Source: Isoetes taiwanensis
Lineage: Eukaryota > Streptophyta > Lycopodiopsida > Isoetales > Isoetaceae
NCBI GenBank assembly: GCA_021234155.1
Contig: JAJEKV010000079.1
Span: forward strand, 1-64,000
DNA: 64,000 bases
Direction: 5' to 3'
Shown: positions 25,223 through 37,319 of the stretch, one piece after another
How the letters are laid out: each line of letters opens with the position of its first letter
Numbering within the stretch: position 1 is the first letter of the stretch
Made by a program: the position numbers and the translations under genes
The notes under the pieces: generated by a model
Told to the model about the DNA's origin: nothing
The model's input: the letters and a program-made list of their open reading frames with translations, nothing else
Databases searched by the model: none

Positions 25223-25295
25223 TTCCATTGCTGGGACTTGAACCCGGGTCGCTTGGGTGAAAGCCAAGTATCCTAACCAACTAGACTACAATGGA
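25223..25295 (-). tRNA. tRNA-Glu (UUC), one T-stem mismatch
   Basis: The gctggg variant; partner CUC at 25370 is intact. Confidence 0.78.
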
Positions 25296-25369
25296 ATTTC
25301 AAATGTTTTAAAAGAGTCAACCACCTCATTCAAGCAAAATGCACATGATACGAAAGCTGAAAAATGAAA

Positions 25370-25442
25370 TTCCATTGCCGGGACTTGAACCCGGGTCTCT
25401 CGGGTGAGAGCCGAGTATCCTAACCAACTAGACTACAATGGA
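25370..25442 (-). tRNA. tRNA-Glu (CUC)
   Basis: Full-length consensus copy with T5 terminator. Confidence 0.93.
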
Positions 25443-25812
25443 GATTAGCTACCTAAATAAAGGTTGTTCTTCAACCCACACTCATTAAAACATTTGTATC
25501 TGAGGCCTTTGGTGGTTACCATGAGATTCTCGACTTGCATAGTCAAAATTTCGCTTGCTTTAGAAAAAGCTCCATATAGAAGCATATTAGAGAGTCTCGA
25601 AACAAAAAGAATTCTCATGATTTAACATCAACATCATAGTGCCAAACATGAGCTGCAATCCAAAGAGCTCAACGAATGAATAAAGTATAAAGTATATCTT
25701 TCAATTCTTACTACTGTAACGTGATTAAGATCACAAATGATCCTCCACTCGAAATGCCTATTGGAAGCATGGCCTCAAATCACACTAAATTCTAACACTT
25801 GAGTGTTACAAA

Positions 25813-25885
25813 TTCCATTGCCGGGACTTGAACCCGGGTCGCTTGGGTGAAAGCCAAGTATCCTAACCAACTAGACTACAATGGA
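25813..25885 (-). tRNA. tRNA-Glu (UUC)
   Basis: Full-length consensus copy; intact pair with 25960; the unit to its left lacks the atccgatcgacga block. Confidence 0.93.
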
Positions 25886-25959
25886 ATTTCAAATGTTTTA
25901 AAAGAGTCAACCACCTCATTCAAGCAAAATGCACATGATACGAAAGCTGAAAAATGAAA

Positions 25960-26032
25960 TTCCATTGCCGGGACTTGAACCCGGGTCTCTCGGGTGAGAG
26001 CCGAGTATCCTAACCAACTAGACTACAATGGA
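25960..26032 (-). tRNA. tRNA-Glu (CUC)
   Basis: Full-length consensus copy; intact pair with 25813. Confidence 0.93.
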
Positions 26033-26398
26033 GATTAGCTACCTAAATAAAGGTTGTTCTTCAACCCACACTCATTAAAACATTTGTATCTGAGGCCTTT
26101 GGTGGTTACCATGAGATTCTCGACTTGCATAGTCAAAATTTCGCTTGCTTTAGAAAAAGCTCCATATAGAAGCATATTAGAGAGTCTCGAAACAAAAAGA
26201 ATTCTTTGATTTAACATCAGGAGCTGCAATCCAAAGAGCTCAACGAATGAATAAAGTATAAAGTATATCTTTCAATTCTTACTACTGTAACGTGTATCCG
26301 ATCGACGAGATTAAGACCATAAATGATCCTCCACTCGAAATGCCTATTGGAAGCATGGCCTCAAATCACACTAAATTCTAACACTTGAGTGTTACAAA

Positions 26399-26471
26399 TT
26401 CCATTGCCGGGACTTGAACCCGGGTCGCTTGGGTGAAAGCCAAGTATCCTAACCAACTAGACTACAATGGA
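26399..26471 (-). tRNA. tRNA-Glu (UUC)
   Basis: Full-length consensus copy next to a deleted CUC partner. Confidence 0.92.
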
Positions 26472-26545
26472 ATTTCAAATGTTTTAAAAGAGTCAACCAC
26501 CTCATTCAAGCAAAATGCACATGATACGAAAGCTGAAGAATGAAA

Positions 26546-26580
26546 TTCCATTGCATCCTAACCAACTAGACTATAATAGA
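26546..26580 (-). pseudogene. Internally deleted tRNA-Glu (CUC)
   Basis: Only the two ends survive: ccattgc is joined to atcctaaccaactagac, so T arm and anticodon arm are gone. The acceptor 5' strand is also mutated (ataataga). Confidence 0.88.
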
Positions 26581-26948
26581 CATTAGCTACCTAAATAAAG
26601 GTTGTTCTTCAACCCACACTCATTAAAACATTTGTATCTGAGGCCTTTGGTGGTTACCATGAGATTCTCGACTTGCATAGTCAAAATTTCGCTTGCTTTA
26701 GAAAAAGCTCCATATAGAAGCATATTAGAGAGTCTCGAAACAAAAAGAATTCTCATGATTTAACATCAACAAGCTGCAATCCAAAGAGCTCAACGAATGA
26801 ATAAAGTATAAAGTATATCTTTCAATTCTTACTACTGTAACGTGTATCCGATCGACGAGATTAAGACCATAAATGATCCTCCACTCGAAATGCCTATTGG
26901 AAGCATGGCCTCAAATCACACTAAATTCTAACACTTGAGTGTTACAAA

Positions 26949-27021
26949 TTCCATTGCTGGGACTTGAACCCGGGTCGCTTGGGTGAAAGCCAAGTATCCT
27001 AACCAACTAGACTACAATGGA
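26949..27021 (-). tRNA. tRNA-Glu (UUC), one T-stem mismatch
   Basis: The gctggg variant; partner CUC at 27096 is intact. Confidence 0.78.
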
Positions 27022-27095
27022 ATTTCAAATGTTTTAAAAGAGTCAACCACCTCATTCAAGCAAAATGCACATGATACGAAAGCTGAAAAATGAAA

Positions 27096-27168
27096 TTCCA
27101 TTGCCGGGACTTGAACCCGGGTCTCTCGGGTGAGAGCCGAGTATCCTAACCAACTAGACTACAATGGA
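27096..27168 (-). tRNA. tRNA-Glu (CUC)
   Basis: Full-length consensus copy. Confidence 0.93.
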
Positions 27169-27536
27169 GATTAGCTACCTAAATAAAGGTTGTTCTTCAA
27201 CCCACACTCATTAAAACATTTGTATCTGAGGCCTTTGGTGGTTACCATGAGATTCTCGACTTGCATAGTCAAAATTTCGCTTGCTTTAGAAAAAGCTCCA
27301 TATAGAAGCATATTAGAGAGTCTCGAAACAAAAAGAATTCTCATGATTTAACATCAACAAGCTGCAATCCAAAGAGCTCAACGAATGAATAAAGTATAAA
27401 GTATATCTTTCAATTCTTACTACTGTAACGTGTATCCGATCGACGAGATTAAGACCATAAATGATCCTCCACTCGAAATGCCTATTGGAAGCATGGCCTC
27501 AAATCACACTAAATTCTAACACTTGAGTGTTACAAA

Positions 27537-27609
27537 TTCCATTGCTGGGACTTGAACCCGGGTCGCTTGGGTGAAAGCCAAGTATCCTAACCAACTAGAC
27601 TACAATGGA
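27537..27609 (-). tRNA. tRNA-Glu (UUC), one T-stem mismatch
   Basis: The gctggg variant; partner CUC at 27684 is intact. Confidence 0.78.
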
Positions 27610-27683
27610 ATTTCAAATGTTTTAAAAGAGTCAACCACCTCATTCAAGCAAAATGCACATGATACGAAAGCTGAAAAATGAAA

Positions 27684-27756
27684 TTCCATTGCCGGGACTT
27701 GAACCCGGGTCTCTCGGGTGAGAGCCGAGTATCCTAACCAACTAGACTACAATGGA
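27684..27756 (-). tRNA. tRNA-Glu (CUC)
   Basis: Full-length consensus copy. Confidence 0.93.
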
Positions 27757-28123
27757 GATTAGCTACCTAAATAAAGGTTGTTCTTCAACCCACACTCATT
27801 AAAACATTTGTATCTGAGGCCTTTGGTGGTTACCATGAGATTCTCGACTTGCATAGTCAAAATTTCGCTTGCTTTAGAAAAAGCTCCATATAGAAGCATA
27901 TTAGAGAGTCTCGAAACAAAAAGAATTCTCATGATTTAACATCAACAAGCTGCAATCCAAAGAGCTCAACGAATGAATAAAGTATAAAGTATATCTTTCA
28001 ATTCTTACTATCAAATGACGCATCCGATCGACGAGATTAAGACCATAAATGATCCTCCACTGAAATGCCTATTGGAAGCATGGCCTCAAATCACACTAAA
28101 TTCTAACACTTGAGTGTTACAAA

Positions 28124-28196
28124 TTCCATTGCTGGGACTTGAACCCGGGTCGCTTGGGTGAAAGCCAAGTATCCTAACCAACTAGACTACAATGGA
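28124..28196 (-). tRNA. tRNA-Glu (UUC), one T-stem mismatch
   Basis: The gctggg variant; its CUC partner at 28275-28345 has a contracted T arm and an altered anticodon stem. Confidence 0.76.
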
Positions 28197-28722
28197 ATTT
28201 CAAATGTTTTAAAAGAGTCAACCACCTCATTCAAGCAAAATGCACATGATAATGAAAAGCTGAAAAAATGAAATTCCATTGCCGGACTTGAACCCGGTCT
28301 CTCTCGGTGAGAGCCGAGTATCCTAACCAACTAGACTACAATGGAGATTAGCTACCTAAATAAAGGTTGTTCTTCAACCCACACTCATTAAAACATTTGT
28401 ATCTGAGGCCTTTGGTGGTTACCATGAGATTCTCGACTTGCATAGTCAAAATTTCGCTTGCTTTAGAAAAAGCTCCATATAGAAGCATATTAGAGAGTCT
28501 CAAACAAAAAAAGAATTCTCAATTCTTTAACATTTAACATCAAACAGAGCTGCAATCCAAAGAGCTCAACGAATGAATAAAGTATAAAGTATATCTTTCA
28601 ATTCTTACTATCAGAACGTATCCGATCGACGAGATTAAGACCATAAATGATCCTCCACTCGAAATGCCTATTGGAAGCATGGCCTCAAATCACACTAAAT
28701 TCTAACACTTGAGTGTTACAAA

Positions 28723-28795
28723 TTCCATTGCCGGGACTTGAACCCGGGTCGCTTGGGTGAAAGCCAAGTATCCTAACCAACTAGACTACAATGGA
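28723..28795 (-). tRNA. tRNA-Glu (UUC)
   Basis: Full-length consensus copy; the CUC partner at 28872-28942 is damaged in both T and anticodon stems. Confidence 0.92.
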
Positions 28796-29288
28796 ATTTC
28801 AAAGTTTTAAAAGAGTCAACCACCTCATTCAAGCAAAATGCACATGATAATGAAAAGCTGAAAAATGAAATTCCATTGCCGGACTTGAACCCGGTCTCTC
28901 TGTGAGAGCCGAAAGTATCCCAACCAACTAGACTACAATGGAGATTAGCTACCTAAATAAAGGTTGTTCTTCAACCCACACTCATTAAAACATTTGTATC
29001 TGAGGCCTTTGGTGGTTACCATGAGATTCTCGACTTGCATAGTCAAAATTTCGCTTGCTTTAGAAAAAGCTCCATATAGAAGCATATTAGAGAGTCTCGA
29101 AACAAAAAGAATTCTCATGATTTAACATCAACAAGCTGCAATCCAAAGAGCTCAACGAATGAATAAAGTGTAAAGTATATCTTTCAATTCTTACTACTGA
29201 TTAAGACCATAAATGATCCTCCACTCGAAATGCCTATTGGAAGCATGGCCTCAAATCACACTAAATTCTAACACTTGAGTGTTACAAA

Positions 29289-29361
29289 TTCCATTGCCGG
29301 GACTTGAACCCGGGTCGCTTGGGTGAAAGCCAAGTATCCTAACCAACTAGACTACAATGGA
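29289..29361 (-). tRNA. tRNA-Glu (UUC)
   Basis: Full-length consensus copy; intact pair with 29436. Confidence 0.93.
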
Positions 29362-29435
29362 ATTTCAAATGTTTTAAAAGAGTCAACCACCTCATTCAAG
29401 CAAAATGCACATGATACGAAAGCTGAAAAATGAAA

Positions 29436-29508
29436 TTCCATTGCCGGGACTTGAACCCGGGTCTCTCGGGTGAGAGCCGAGTATCCTAACCAACTAGACT
29501 ACAATGGA
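29436..29508 (-). tRNA. tRNA-Glu (CUC)
   Basis: Full-length consensus copy; last intact pair before a damaged stretch of the array. Confidence 0.93.
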
Positions 29509-29729
29509 GATTAGCTACCTAAATAAAGGTTGTTCTTCAACCCACACTCATTAAAACATTTGTATCTGAGGCCTTTGGTGGTTACCATGAGATTCTCGAC
29601 TTGCATAGTCAAAATTTCGCTTGCTTTAGAAAAAGCTCCATATAGAAGCATATTAGAGAGTCTCGAAACAAAAAGAATTCTCATGATTTAACATCAACAA
29701 GCTGCAATCCAAAGAGCTCAACGAATGAA

Positions 29730-32560
29730 TAAAAGAGCTCAATAAATAAATAAAGTATATCTTTCAACAATCTTACTATAATCCAATGTCATAAATCGAT
29801 AAAAGTATATCTTTCAGACCATAAAAGACCATAAATGATCCTCCCACTGAAATGCCTATTGGAAGCATGGCCTCAAATCACACTAAATTCTAACACTTAC
29901 AAATTCCATTGAGACTTGAACCCGGTCGCTACAAATTCCAGACTTGCCAAATGTTTTAAAAGAGTCAACCACCTCATTCACTTGAATGATAATTAAAGCT
30001 GAAAAATGAAATTCCATTGTCTTGAACCCGGTCTCTCGGGTGAGAGCCGAGTATCCTAACCAACTAGACTACAATGGAGATTAGCTACCTAAATAAAGGT
30101 TGTTCTTCAACCCACACTCATTAAAACATTTGTATCTGAGGCCTTTGGTGGTTACCATGAGATTCTTAAAATTTCGCTTGTTTTAGAAAAGCTCCATATA
30201 GAAGCATATTAGAGAGTCTCAAACAAAAAGAATTCTCATGATTTAACATCAACATAAAGCAATTCAAGCAAATCAACTTTGATACCAGAAAAATCCCATC
30301 ATCGATGATTAAGACATAAATGATCCTCCACCTCGAAATGCCTATTGGAAGCATGGCCTCAAATCACACTAAAAACACTTGAGTGTTACCCATTGTCGAC
30401 TTGAACCCGGGTCGCTTGGGTGAAAGCCAAGTATCCTAACCAACTAGACTACAATGGAATTTCAAATGTTTTAAAAGAGTCAACCACCTCATTCAAGCAA
30501 AATGCACATGATACTAAGAGCCATTGTCGGACTTGAACCCAGGTCTCGGGTGAGAGCCGAGTATCCTAACCAACTAGACTACAATGGAGATTAGCTACCT
30601 AAATAAAGGTTGTTCTTCAACCCACACTCATTAAAACATTTGTATCTGAGGCCTTTGGTGGTTACCATGAGATTCTCGACTTGCATAGTCAAAATTTCGC
30701 TTTGCTTTTAGAAAAAGCTCCATATAGAAGCATATTAGAGAGTCTCGAAACAAAAAGAATTCTCATGATTTAACATCAACAAGTGCCAAACAATCCAAAA
30801 AGAGCTCAACGAATGAATAAAGTATAAAGTATATCTTTCAATTTTACTATCAGAACGTATCCGATCGACGAGATTAAGACCATAAATGATCCTCCACTCG
30901 AAATGCCTATTGGAAGCATGGCCTCAAATCACACTAAATTCTAACACTTGAGTGTTACAAATTCCATTGCTGGGACTTGAACCCGGTCGCTTTGGGTGAA
31001 AGCCAAGTATCCTAACCAACTAGACTACAATGGAATTTCAAATGTTTTAAAAGAGTCAACCACCTCATTCAAGCAAAATGCACATGATACTAAAAGTGAA
31101 AAAATGAAATTCCATTGCCGACTTGAACCCGGTCCTCGGGTGAGAGCCGAGTATCCTAACCAACTAGACTACAATGGAGATTAGCTACCTAAATAAAGGT
31201 TGTTCTTCAACCCACACTCATTAAAACATTTGTATCTGAGGCCTTTGGTGGTTACCATGAGATTCTCGACTTGCATAGTCAAAATTTCGCTTGCTTTAGA
31301 AAAAGCTCCATATAGAAGCATATTAGAGAGTCTCGAAACAAAAAGAATTCTCGTGATTTAACATCAACAAGCTGCAATCCAAAGAGCTCAACGAATGAAT
31401 AAAGTATAAAGTATATCTTTCAATTCTTACTACTGTAACGTGTATCCGATCGACGAGATTAAGACCATAAATGATCCTCCACTGAATGCCTATTGGAAGC
31501 ATGGCCTCAAATCACACTAAATTCTAACACTTGAGTGTTACAAATTCCATTGCCTCTTGAACCCGGTCGCTTGGTGAAAGCCAAGTATCCTAACCAACTA
31601 GACTACAATGGAATTTCAAATGTTTTAAAAGAGTCAACCACCTCATTCAAGCAAATGCACATGATAATGAAAGAATGAAATTCCATTGTATTTGAACCCG
31701 GTCTCTCGGTGAGAGCCGAAGTATCCTAACCAACTAGACTACAATGGAGATTAGCTACCTAAATAAAGGTTGTTCTTCAACCCACACTCATTAAAACATT
31801 TGTATCTGAGGCCTTTGGTGGTTACCATGAGATTCTCGACTTGCATAGTCAAAATTTCGCTTGCTTTAGAAAAAGCTCCATATAGAAGCATATTAGAGAG
31901 TCTCAAACAAAAAGAATTCTCATGATTTAACATCACAAGTGCCAATTCACAAATGATTTAACATCAACAAGCTGCAATCCAAAGAGCTCAAATAAATGAA
32001 TAAAGTATAAAGCATCTTTTCAATTCTTACCATCAGACTAAATCGACGAGAGATTAAGACCATAAATGATCCTCCACTGTTATTGGAAGCATGGCCTCAA
32101 ATCACACTAAATTCTAACACTTGAGTGTTACAAATTCCATTGCCGGGACTTGAACCCGGTCGCTTGGGTGAAAGCCAAGTATCCTAACCAACTAGAAAGC
32201 TACAATGACTACAATGAATTTCAAATGTTTTAAAAAGAGTCAACCACCTCATTCAAGCAAAATGCACATGATACTTAAAGCTGAAAAATGAAATTCCATT
32301 GCCGGACTTGAACCCGGTCTCTCGGTGAGAGCCGAGTATCCTAACCAACTAGACTACAATGGAGATTAGCTACCTAAATAAAGGTTGTTCTTCAACCCAC
32401 ACTCATTAAAACATTTGTATCCGAGGCCTTTGTGGTTACCATGAGATTCTCGACTTGCATAGTCAAAATTTCGCTTGCTTTAGAAAAAGCTCCATATAGA
32501 AGCATATTAGAGAGTCTCAAACAAAAAGAAATTCTCATGATTTAACATCAACAAAATTTA
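29730..32560. repeat. Decayed array units (about five)
   Basis: Unit order is still recognisable, but all tRNA copies here (for example UUC near 30390, 30963 and 31546; CUC near 30013, 30521 and 31680) have indels in the T arm or acceptor stem. The spacer near 29740-30000 is also partly duplicated and shuffled. Confidence 0.8.
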
Positions 32561-35430
32561 ACAATAAAGTATAAAGTATATCTTTCAATTCCAAAGAAAA
32601 AGAGCTCAACGAATAATAAAATGAAGGCCTCAAATCACACTAAAGTATATGATCAATTCTAAACAAAAAGAATTAAAGAGCCAATATCCTATCCGACTAC
32701 AATGGAATTAGATAATGTAAATAAAAGAAAATGTTGAAACATGATTATAGATTCCATAAAGCATATTAGATAAATGAGCCTCCACCGAAATGCCTATTGA
32801 AAGCATGGCCTCAAATCACACTAAATTCTAACACTTGAGTGTTACAAATTCCATTGCCGGGACTTGAACCCGGTTTGGGTGAAAGCCAAGTATCCTAACC
32901 AACTAGACTACAATGGAATTTCAAATGTTTTTAAAAGAGTCAACCACCTCATTCAAAAAATGATAGTCAACCAAAATGAAATTCCATTGCTAAATGCACA
33001 TGATCCTAACCAACTAGACTACAATGGAGATTAATACCAAAGAGCTTCAATGATCCTCCACTTGAATTAAGACCATAAATGATCCTCCACTTAAAAACAA
33101 GCATGGCCTCAAATCACACTAAATTCTAACAAATGAGTGTTAGATTCCATTGCCGGACTTGAACCCTTTGAGTCCCTAAATTCTAGACTACAATGGAGAT
33201 TAGCAAATGTTTTTGAATACCCAACCACCCTTGTTCTTCAACATGATCAGCTGAAAAAACATTTGTATTGAACCCGGCATGAAAGAGCCAAAGTATCCCA
33301 ACCAACTAGACTACAATGGAGATTAGCTCAAATAAAGGTTGTTCTTTTGAAAGGTTACCATGAGTCAAAATTGCATAGTCAAAATTTCGCAAATGCTTTA
33401 AAAAAGCTCCATATAGAAGCATATTAGAGAGTCTCAAACAAAAAGAATTCTCATGATTTAACATCAACAAGTCAAGCAATCCAAAAGCTCAACCAAAGAG
33501 CTCAAATGGAATGAATAAAGTATAAAGTATATCTTTCAATTTTACTACATTTGTAACGATCCGATCGACCATAAATGATCCTCCACTGAAATGCCTATTG
33601 GAAGCAAAATCACACTAAATTCTAACACTTGAGTGTTACAAATTCCATTGCCGGGACTTGAACCCGGTCGCTTTGGGTGAAAGCCAAGCATAACCAACTA
33701 GACTACAATGGAATTTCAAATGTTTTAAAAGAGTCAACCACCCTCATTCAAGCAAAATTTGTGTTACACATGATACCCAGTGAATGAATCAAATGTTTTT
33801 AAAAAACCCGGCCCTCGGGTGAAGCCAATCCCCAACCAACTAGACTACAATGGAGATTAGTGGTTAAGGTTGTTCTTCAACCCACACTCATTAAAACATT
33901 TGTATCTGAGGCCTTTGGTGGTTACCATGAGATTCTCCCGCATAGTCAAAATTTCGAAATAGAAAAAGCTCCATATAGAAGCATATTAGAGAGTCTCCAA
34001 ACAAAAAGAATTCTAGATTTAAATGGAATCCAAAGAGCAAAAATGAATTATAAAGTATATCTTTCAATTCTTACCTCATTCAAGCATTAAGACCATTAAT
34101 GATCCTCCACTGAAATGCCTATTGGAATTTCAAATCATGTAAATTCTAAACTTGAAATTATTCCATTGTATATCTTTGAACCCATCGCTTGGGTGAAAGC
34201 CAAATCCCAACCAACTAGACTAAATGGAAATGAAATGTTTTAAAAAAAAGAAATTCCATTGCAAGAAAATGCACATGAACCCTAAAGCAAAAATGAAATT
34301 CCATTGCCTCTTGAACCCGGTCCAAAGAGCCGAAACCAACTAGACTACAATGGAGATTAGCTACCTAAATAAAGGTTGTTCTTCAACACACACTCATTAA
34401 AATATTTGTATCTGAGGCCTTTGGTGGTTACCACCATGAGATTCTCGAATTTTAGCATAGTCAAAATTTTTAACATCAACAAGAATCCAAAGAGCTTTAT
34501 TTTTTCAATTCTTACCAAAAATCCATCCCTCCATGCCTATTGGAAGCATGGCCTCAAATCACACTAAATTCTAACACTCTCACTTGAACCCGGTAAAAAG
34601 AAAAGAGTCAACCACCTTTAACATGATACAAGCTGAAATTCCATTGCCGGGACTTGAACCCGGGTCTCTAGGGTGAGAGCCGAGTATCCTAACCAACTAG
34701 ACTACAATGGAGATTAGCTACCTAAATAAAGGTTGTTCTTCAACCCACACTTTAAAACATTTGTATTCGAGGCCTTTGGTGGTTACCGAGATTCTCGAAT
34801 TGCATAGTCAAAATTTCATTGATTTAGAAAAAAATATAGAAGCAATTAGAGAGTCCTCCAGAATTCTCAAATTTAACATCAACAAGCTTGATCCAAAGAG
34901 CTCAACGAATGAATAAAATAAAGTATATCTTTCAATTCTAACACTTGAGATCGTTAAGACCATAAATGATCCTTGATCGAAATGCCTAGTCAAATGGCCT
35001 CAAATCACACTAAATTCTAACACTTGAGTTAGAAAATCCATATAGAAAACCCGCACTACAATGGAATTTCAAATGTTTTAAAAGAGTCAACCACCTCATT
35101 CAAGCAAAATGCACATGATACTTAAAGTCTGAAAAATGAAATTCCATTGCCTGGACTTGAACCCGGGTCTCTCGGGTGAGAGCCGAGTATCCTAACCAAC
35201 TAGACTACAATGGAGATTAGCTACCTAAATAAAGGTTGTTCTTCAACACACACTCATTAAAAACATTTGTTCCTTTGAGGTCAACCCACACTATTAGAGA
35301 GTCATTAAAACAACTGTATTTTAAAAGCCTTTGGTGGTTACCAAATGATTCTCGAATGTTTTAAAAGAGTCAACCACCTCATTCAAGGTCTGAAATTCAT
35401 AGAGAACCGTCTCTAGGTGAGAGCCGAGTA
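32560..35430. repeat. Scrambled array segment
   Basis: Recognisable 10-40 bp pieces of the unit occur out of order, with A-rich or T-rich joins and missing blocks. Unit spacing is lost. Two CUC copies inside remain close to full length: 34639-34711, with an anticodon-stem mismatch (ctctagggtgag), and 35142-35214, with a T-stem mismatch (gcctggac). Confidence 0.8.
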
Positions 35431-35799
35431 TCCTAACCAACTAGACTACAATGGAGATTAGCTACCTAAATAAAGGTTGTTCTTCAAACACTCATTTGTA
35501 TCTGAGGCCTTTAGTGGTTACCATGAGATTCTTAGACTTGCATAGTCAAAATTTCTTGCTTGCTTTAGAAAAAGCTCCATATAGAAGCATATTAGAGAGT
35601 CTCAAACAAAAAGAATTCTCATGATTTAACATCAACAAGTCATAATCCAAAGAGCTCAATCCAAAGAGCTCAACGAATGAATAAAGTGTAAAGTATATCT
35701 TTCAATTCTTACTACTGATTAAGACCACAAATGATCCTCCACTCGAAATGCCTATTGCAAGCATGGCCTCAAATCACACTAAATTCTAACACTTGAGTG

Positions 35800-35846
35800 T
35801 CGCTTGGGTGAAAGCCAAGTATCCTAACCAACTAGACTACAATGGA
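35800..35846 (-). pseudogene. 3'-truncated tRNA-Glu (UUC)
   Basis: Same deletion junction as at 7226 (gagtgt joined to cgcttggg). Confidence 0.9.
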
Positions 35847-35920
35847 ATTTCAAATGTTTTAAAAGAGTCAACCACCTCATTCAAGAAAAATGCACATGAT
35901 AATAAAGCTGAAAAATGAAA

Positions 35921-35993
35921 TTCCATTGCCGGGACTTGAACCCGGGTCTCTCGGGTGAGAGCCGAGTATCCTAACCAACTAGACTACAATGGA
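35921..35993 (-). tRNA. tRNA-Glu (CUC)
   Basis: Full-length consensus copy in the first orderly unit after the scrambled stretch. Confidence 0.92.
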
Positions 35994-36366
35994 GATTAGC
36001 TACCTAAATAAAGGTTGTTCTTCAACCCACACTCATTAAAACATTTGTATCTGAGGCCTTTGGTGGTTACCATGAGATTCTCGACTTGCATAGTCAAAAT
36101 TTCGCTTGCTTTAGAAAAAGCTCCATATAGAAGCATATTAGAGAGTCTCGAAACAAAAAGAATTCTCATGATTTAACATCAACAAGTCCAAACAGCAAAT
36201 CCAAAGAGCTCAACGAATGATAAAGTATAAAGTATATCTTTCAATTCTTACTATCAGAACGTGTATCCGATCGACGAGATTAAGACCATAAATGATCCTC
36301 CACTAAAATGCCTATTGGAAGCATGGCCTCAAATCACACTAAATTCTAACACTTGAGTGTTACAAA

Positions 36367-36439
36367 TTCCATTGCCGGGACTTGAACCCGGGTCGCTTGG
36401 GTGAAAGCCAAGTATCCTAACCAACTAGACTACAATGGA
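36367..36439 (-). tRNA. tRNA-Glu (UUC)
   Basis: Full-length consensus copy; partner CUC at 36517-36586 has a contracted T arm. Confidence 0.92.
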
Positions 36440-36960
36440 ATTTCAAATGTTTTAAAAGAGTCAACCACCTCATTCAAGCAAAATGCACATGATAATTAAA
36501 GTCTGAAAAATGAAATTCCATTGCCGGACTTGAACCCGGTCTCTCGGGTGAGAGCCGAGTATCCTAACCAACTAGACTACAATGGAGATTAGCTACCTAA
36601 ATAAAGGTTGTTCTTCAACCCACACTCATTAAAACATTTGTATCCGAGGCCTTTGGTGGTTACCATGAGATTCTCGACTTGCATAGTCAAAATTTCGCTT
36701 GTTTTAGAAAAAGCTCCATATAGAAGCATATTAGAGAGTCTCAAACAAAAAAGAATTCTCATGATTTAACATCAACAAGTGCCAAACATGGAGCTGCAAT
36801 CCAAAGAGCTCAACTAATGAATAAAGTATAAAGTATATCTTTCAATTCTTACTATCAGAAACGTATCCGATCGACGAGATTAAGACCACAAATGATCCTC
36901 CACTCGAAATGCCTATTGCAAGCATGGCCTCAAATCACACTAAATTCTAACACTTGAGTG

Positions 36961-37007
36961 TCGCTTGGGTGAAAGCCAAGTATCCTAACCAACTAGACTA
37001 CAATGGA
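36961..37007 (-). pseudogene. 3'-truncated tRNA-Glu (UUC)
   Basis: Third copy with the gagtgt/cgcttggg junction; it lies two units from the copy at 35800. Confidence 0.9.
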
Positions 37008-37319
37008 ATTTCAAATGTTTTAAAAGAGTCAACCACCTCATTCAAGCAAAATGCACATGATACTTAAAGTTGAAAAATGAAATTCCATTGCCGGGACTTG
37101 AACCCGGTCTCTCTGTGAGAGCCGAGTATCCTAACCAACTAGACTACAATGGAGATTAGCTACCTAAATAAAGGTTGTTCTTCAACCCACACTCATTAAA
37201 ACATTTGTATCTGAGGCCTTTGGTGGTTACCATGAGATTCTCGACTTGCATAGTCAAAATTTCGCTTGCTTTTAGAAAAAAGCTCCATATAGAAGCATAT
37301 TAGAGAGTCTCAAACAAAA

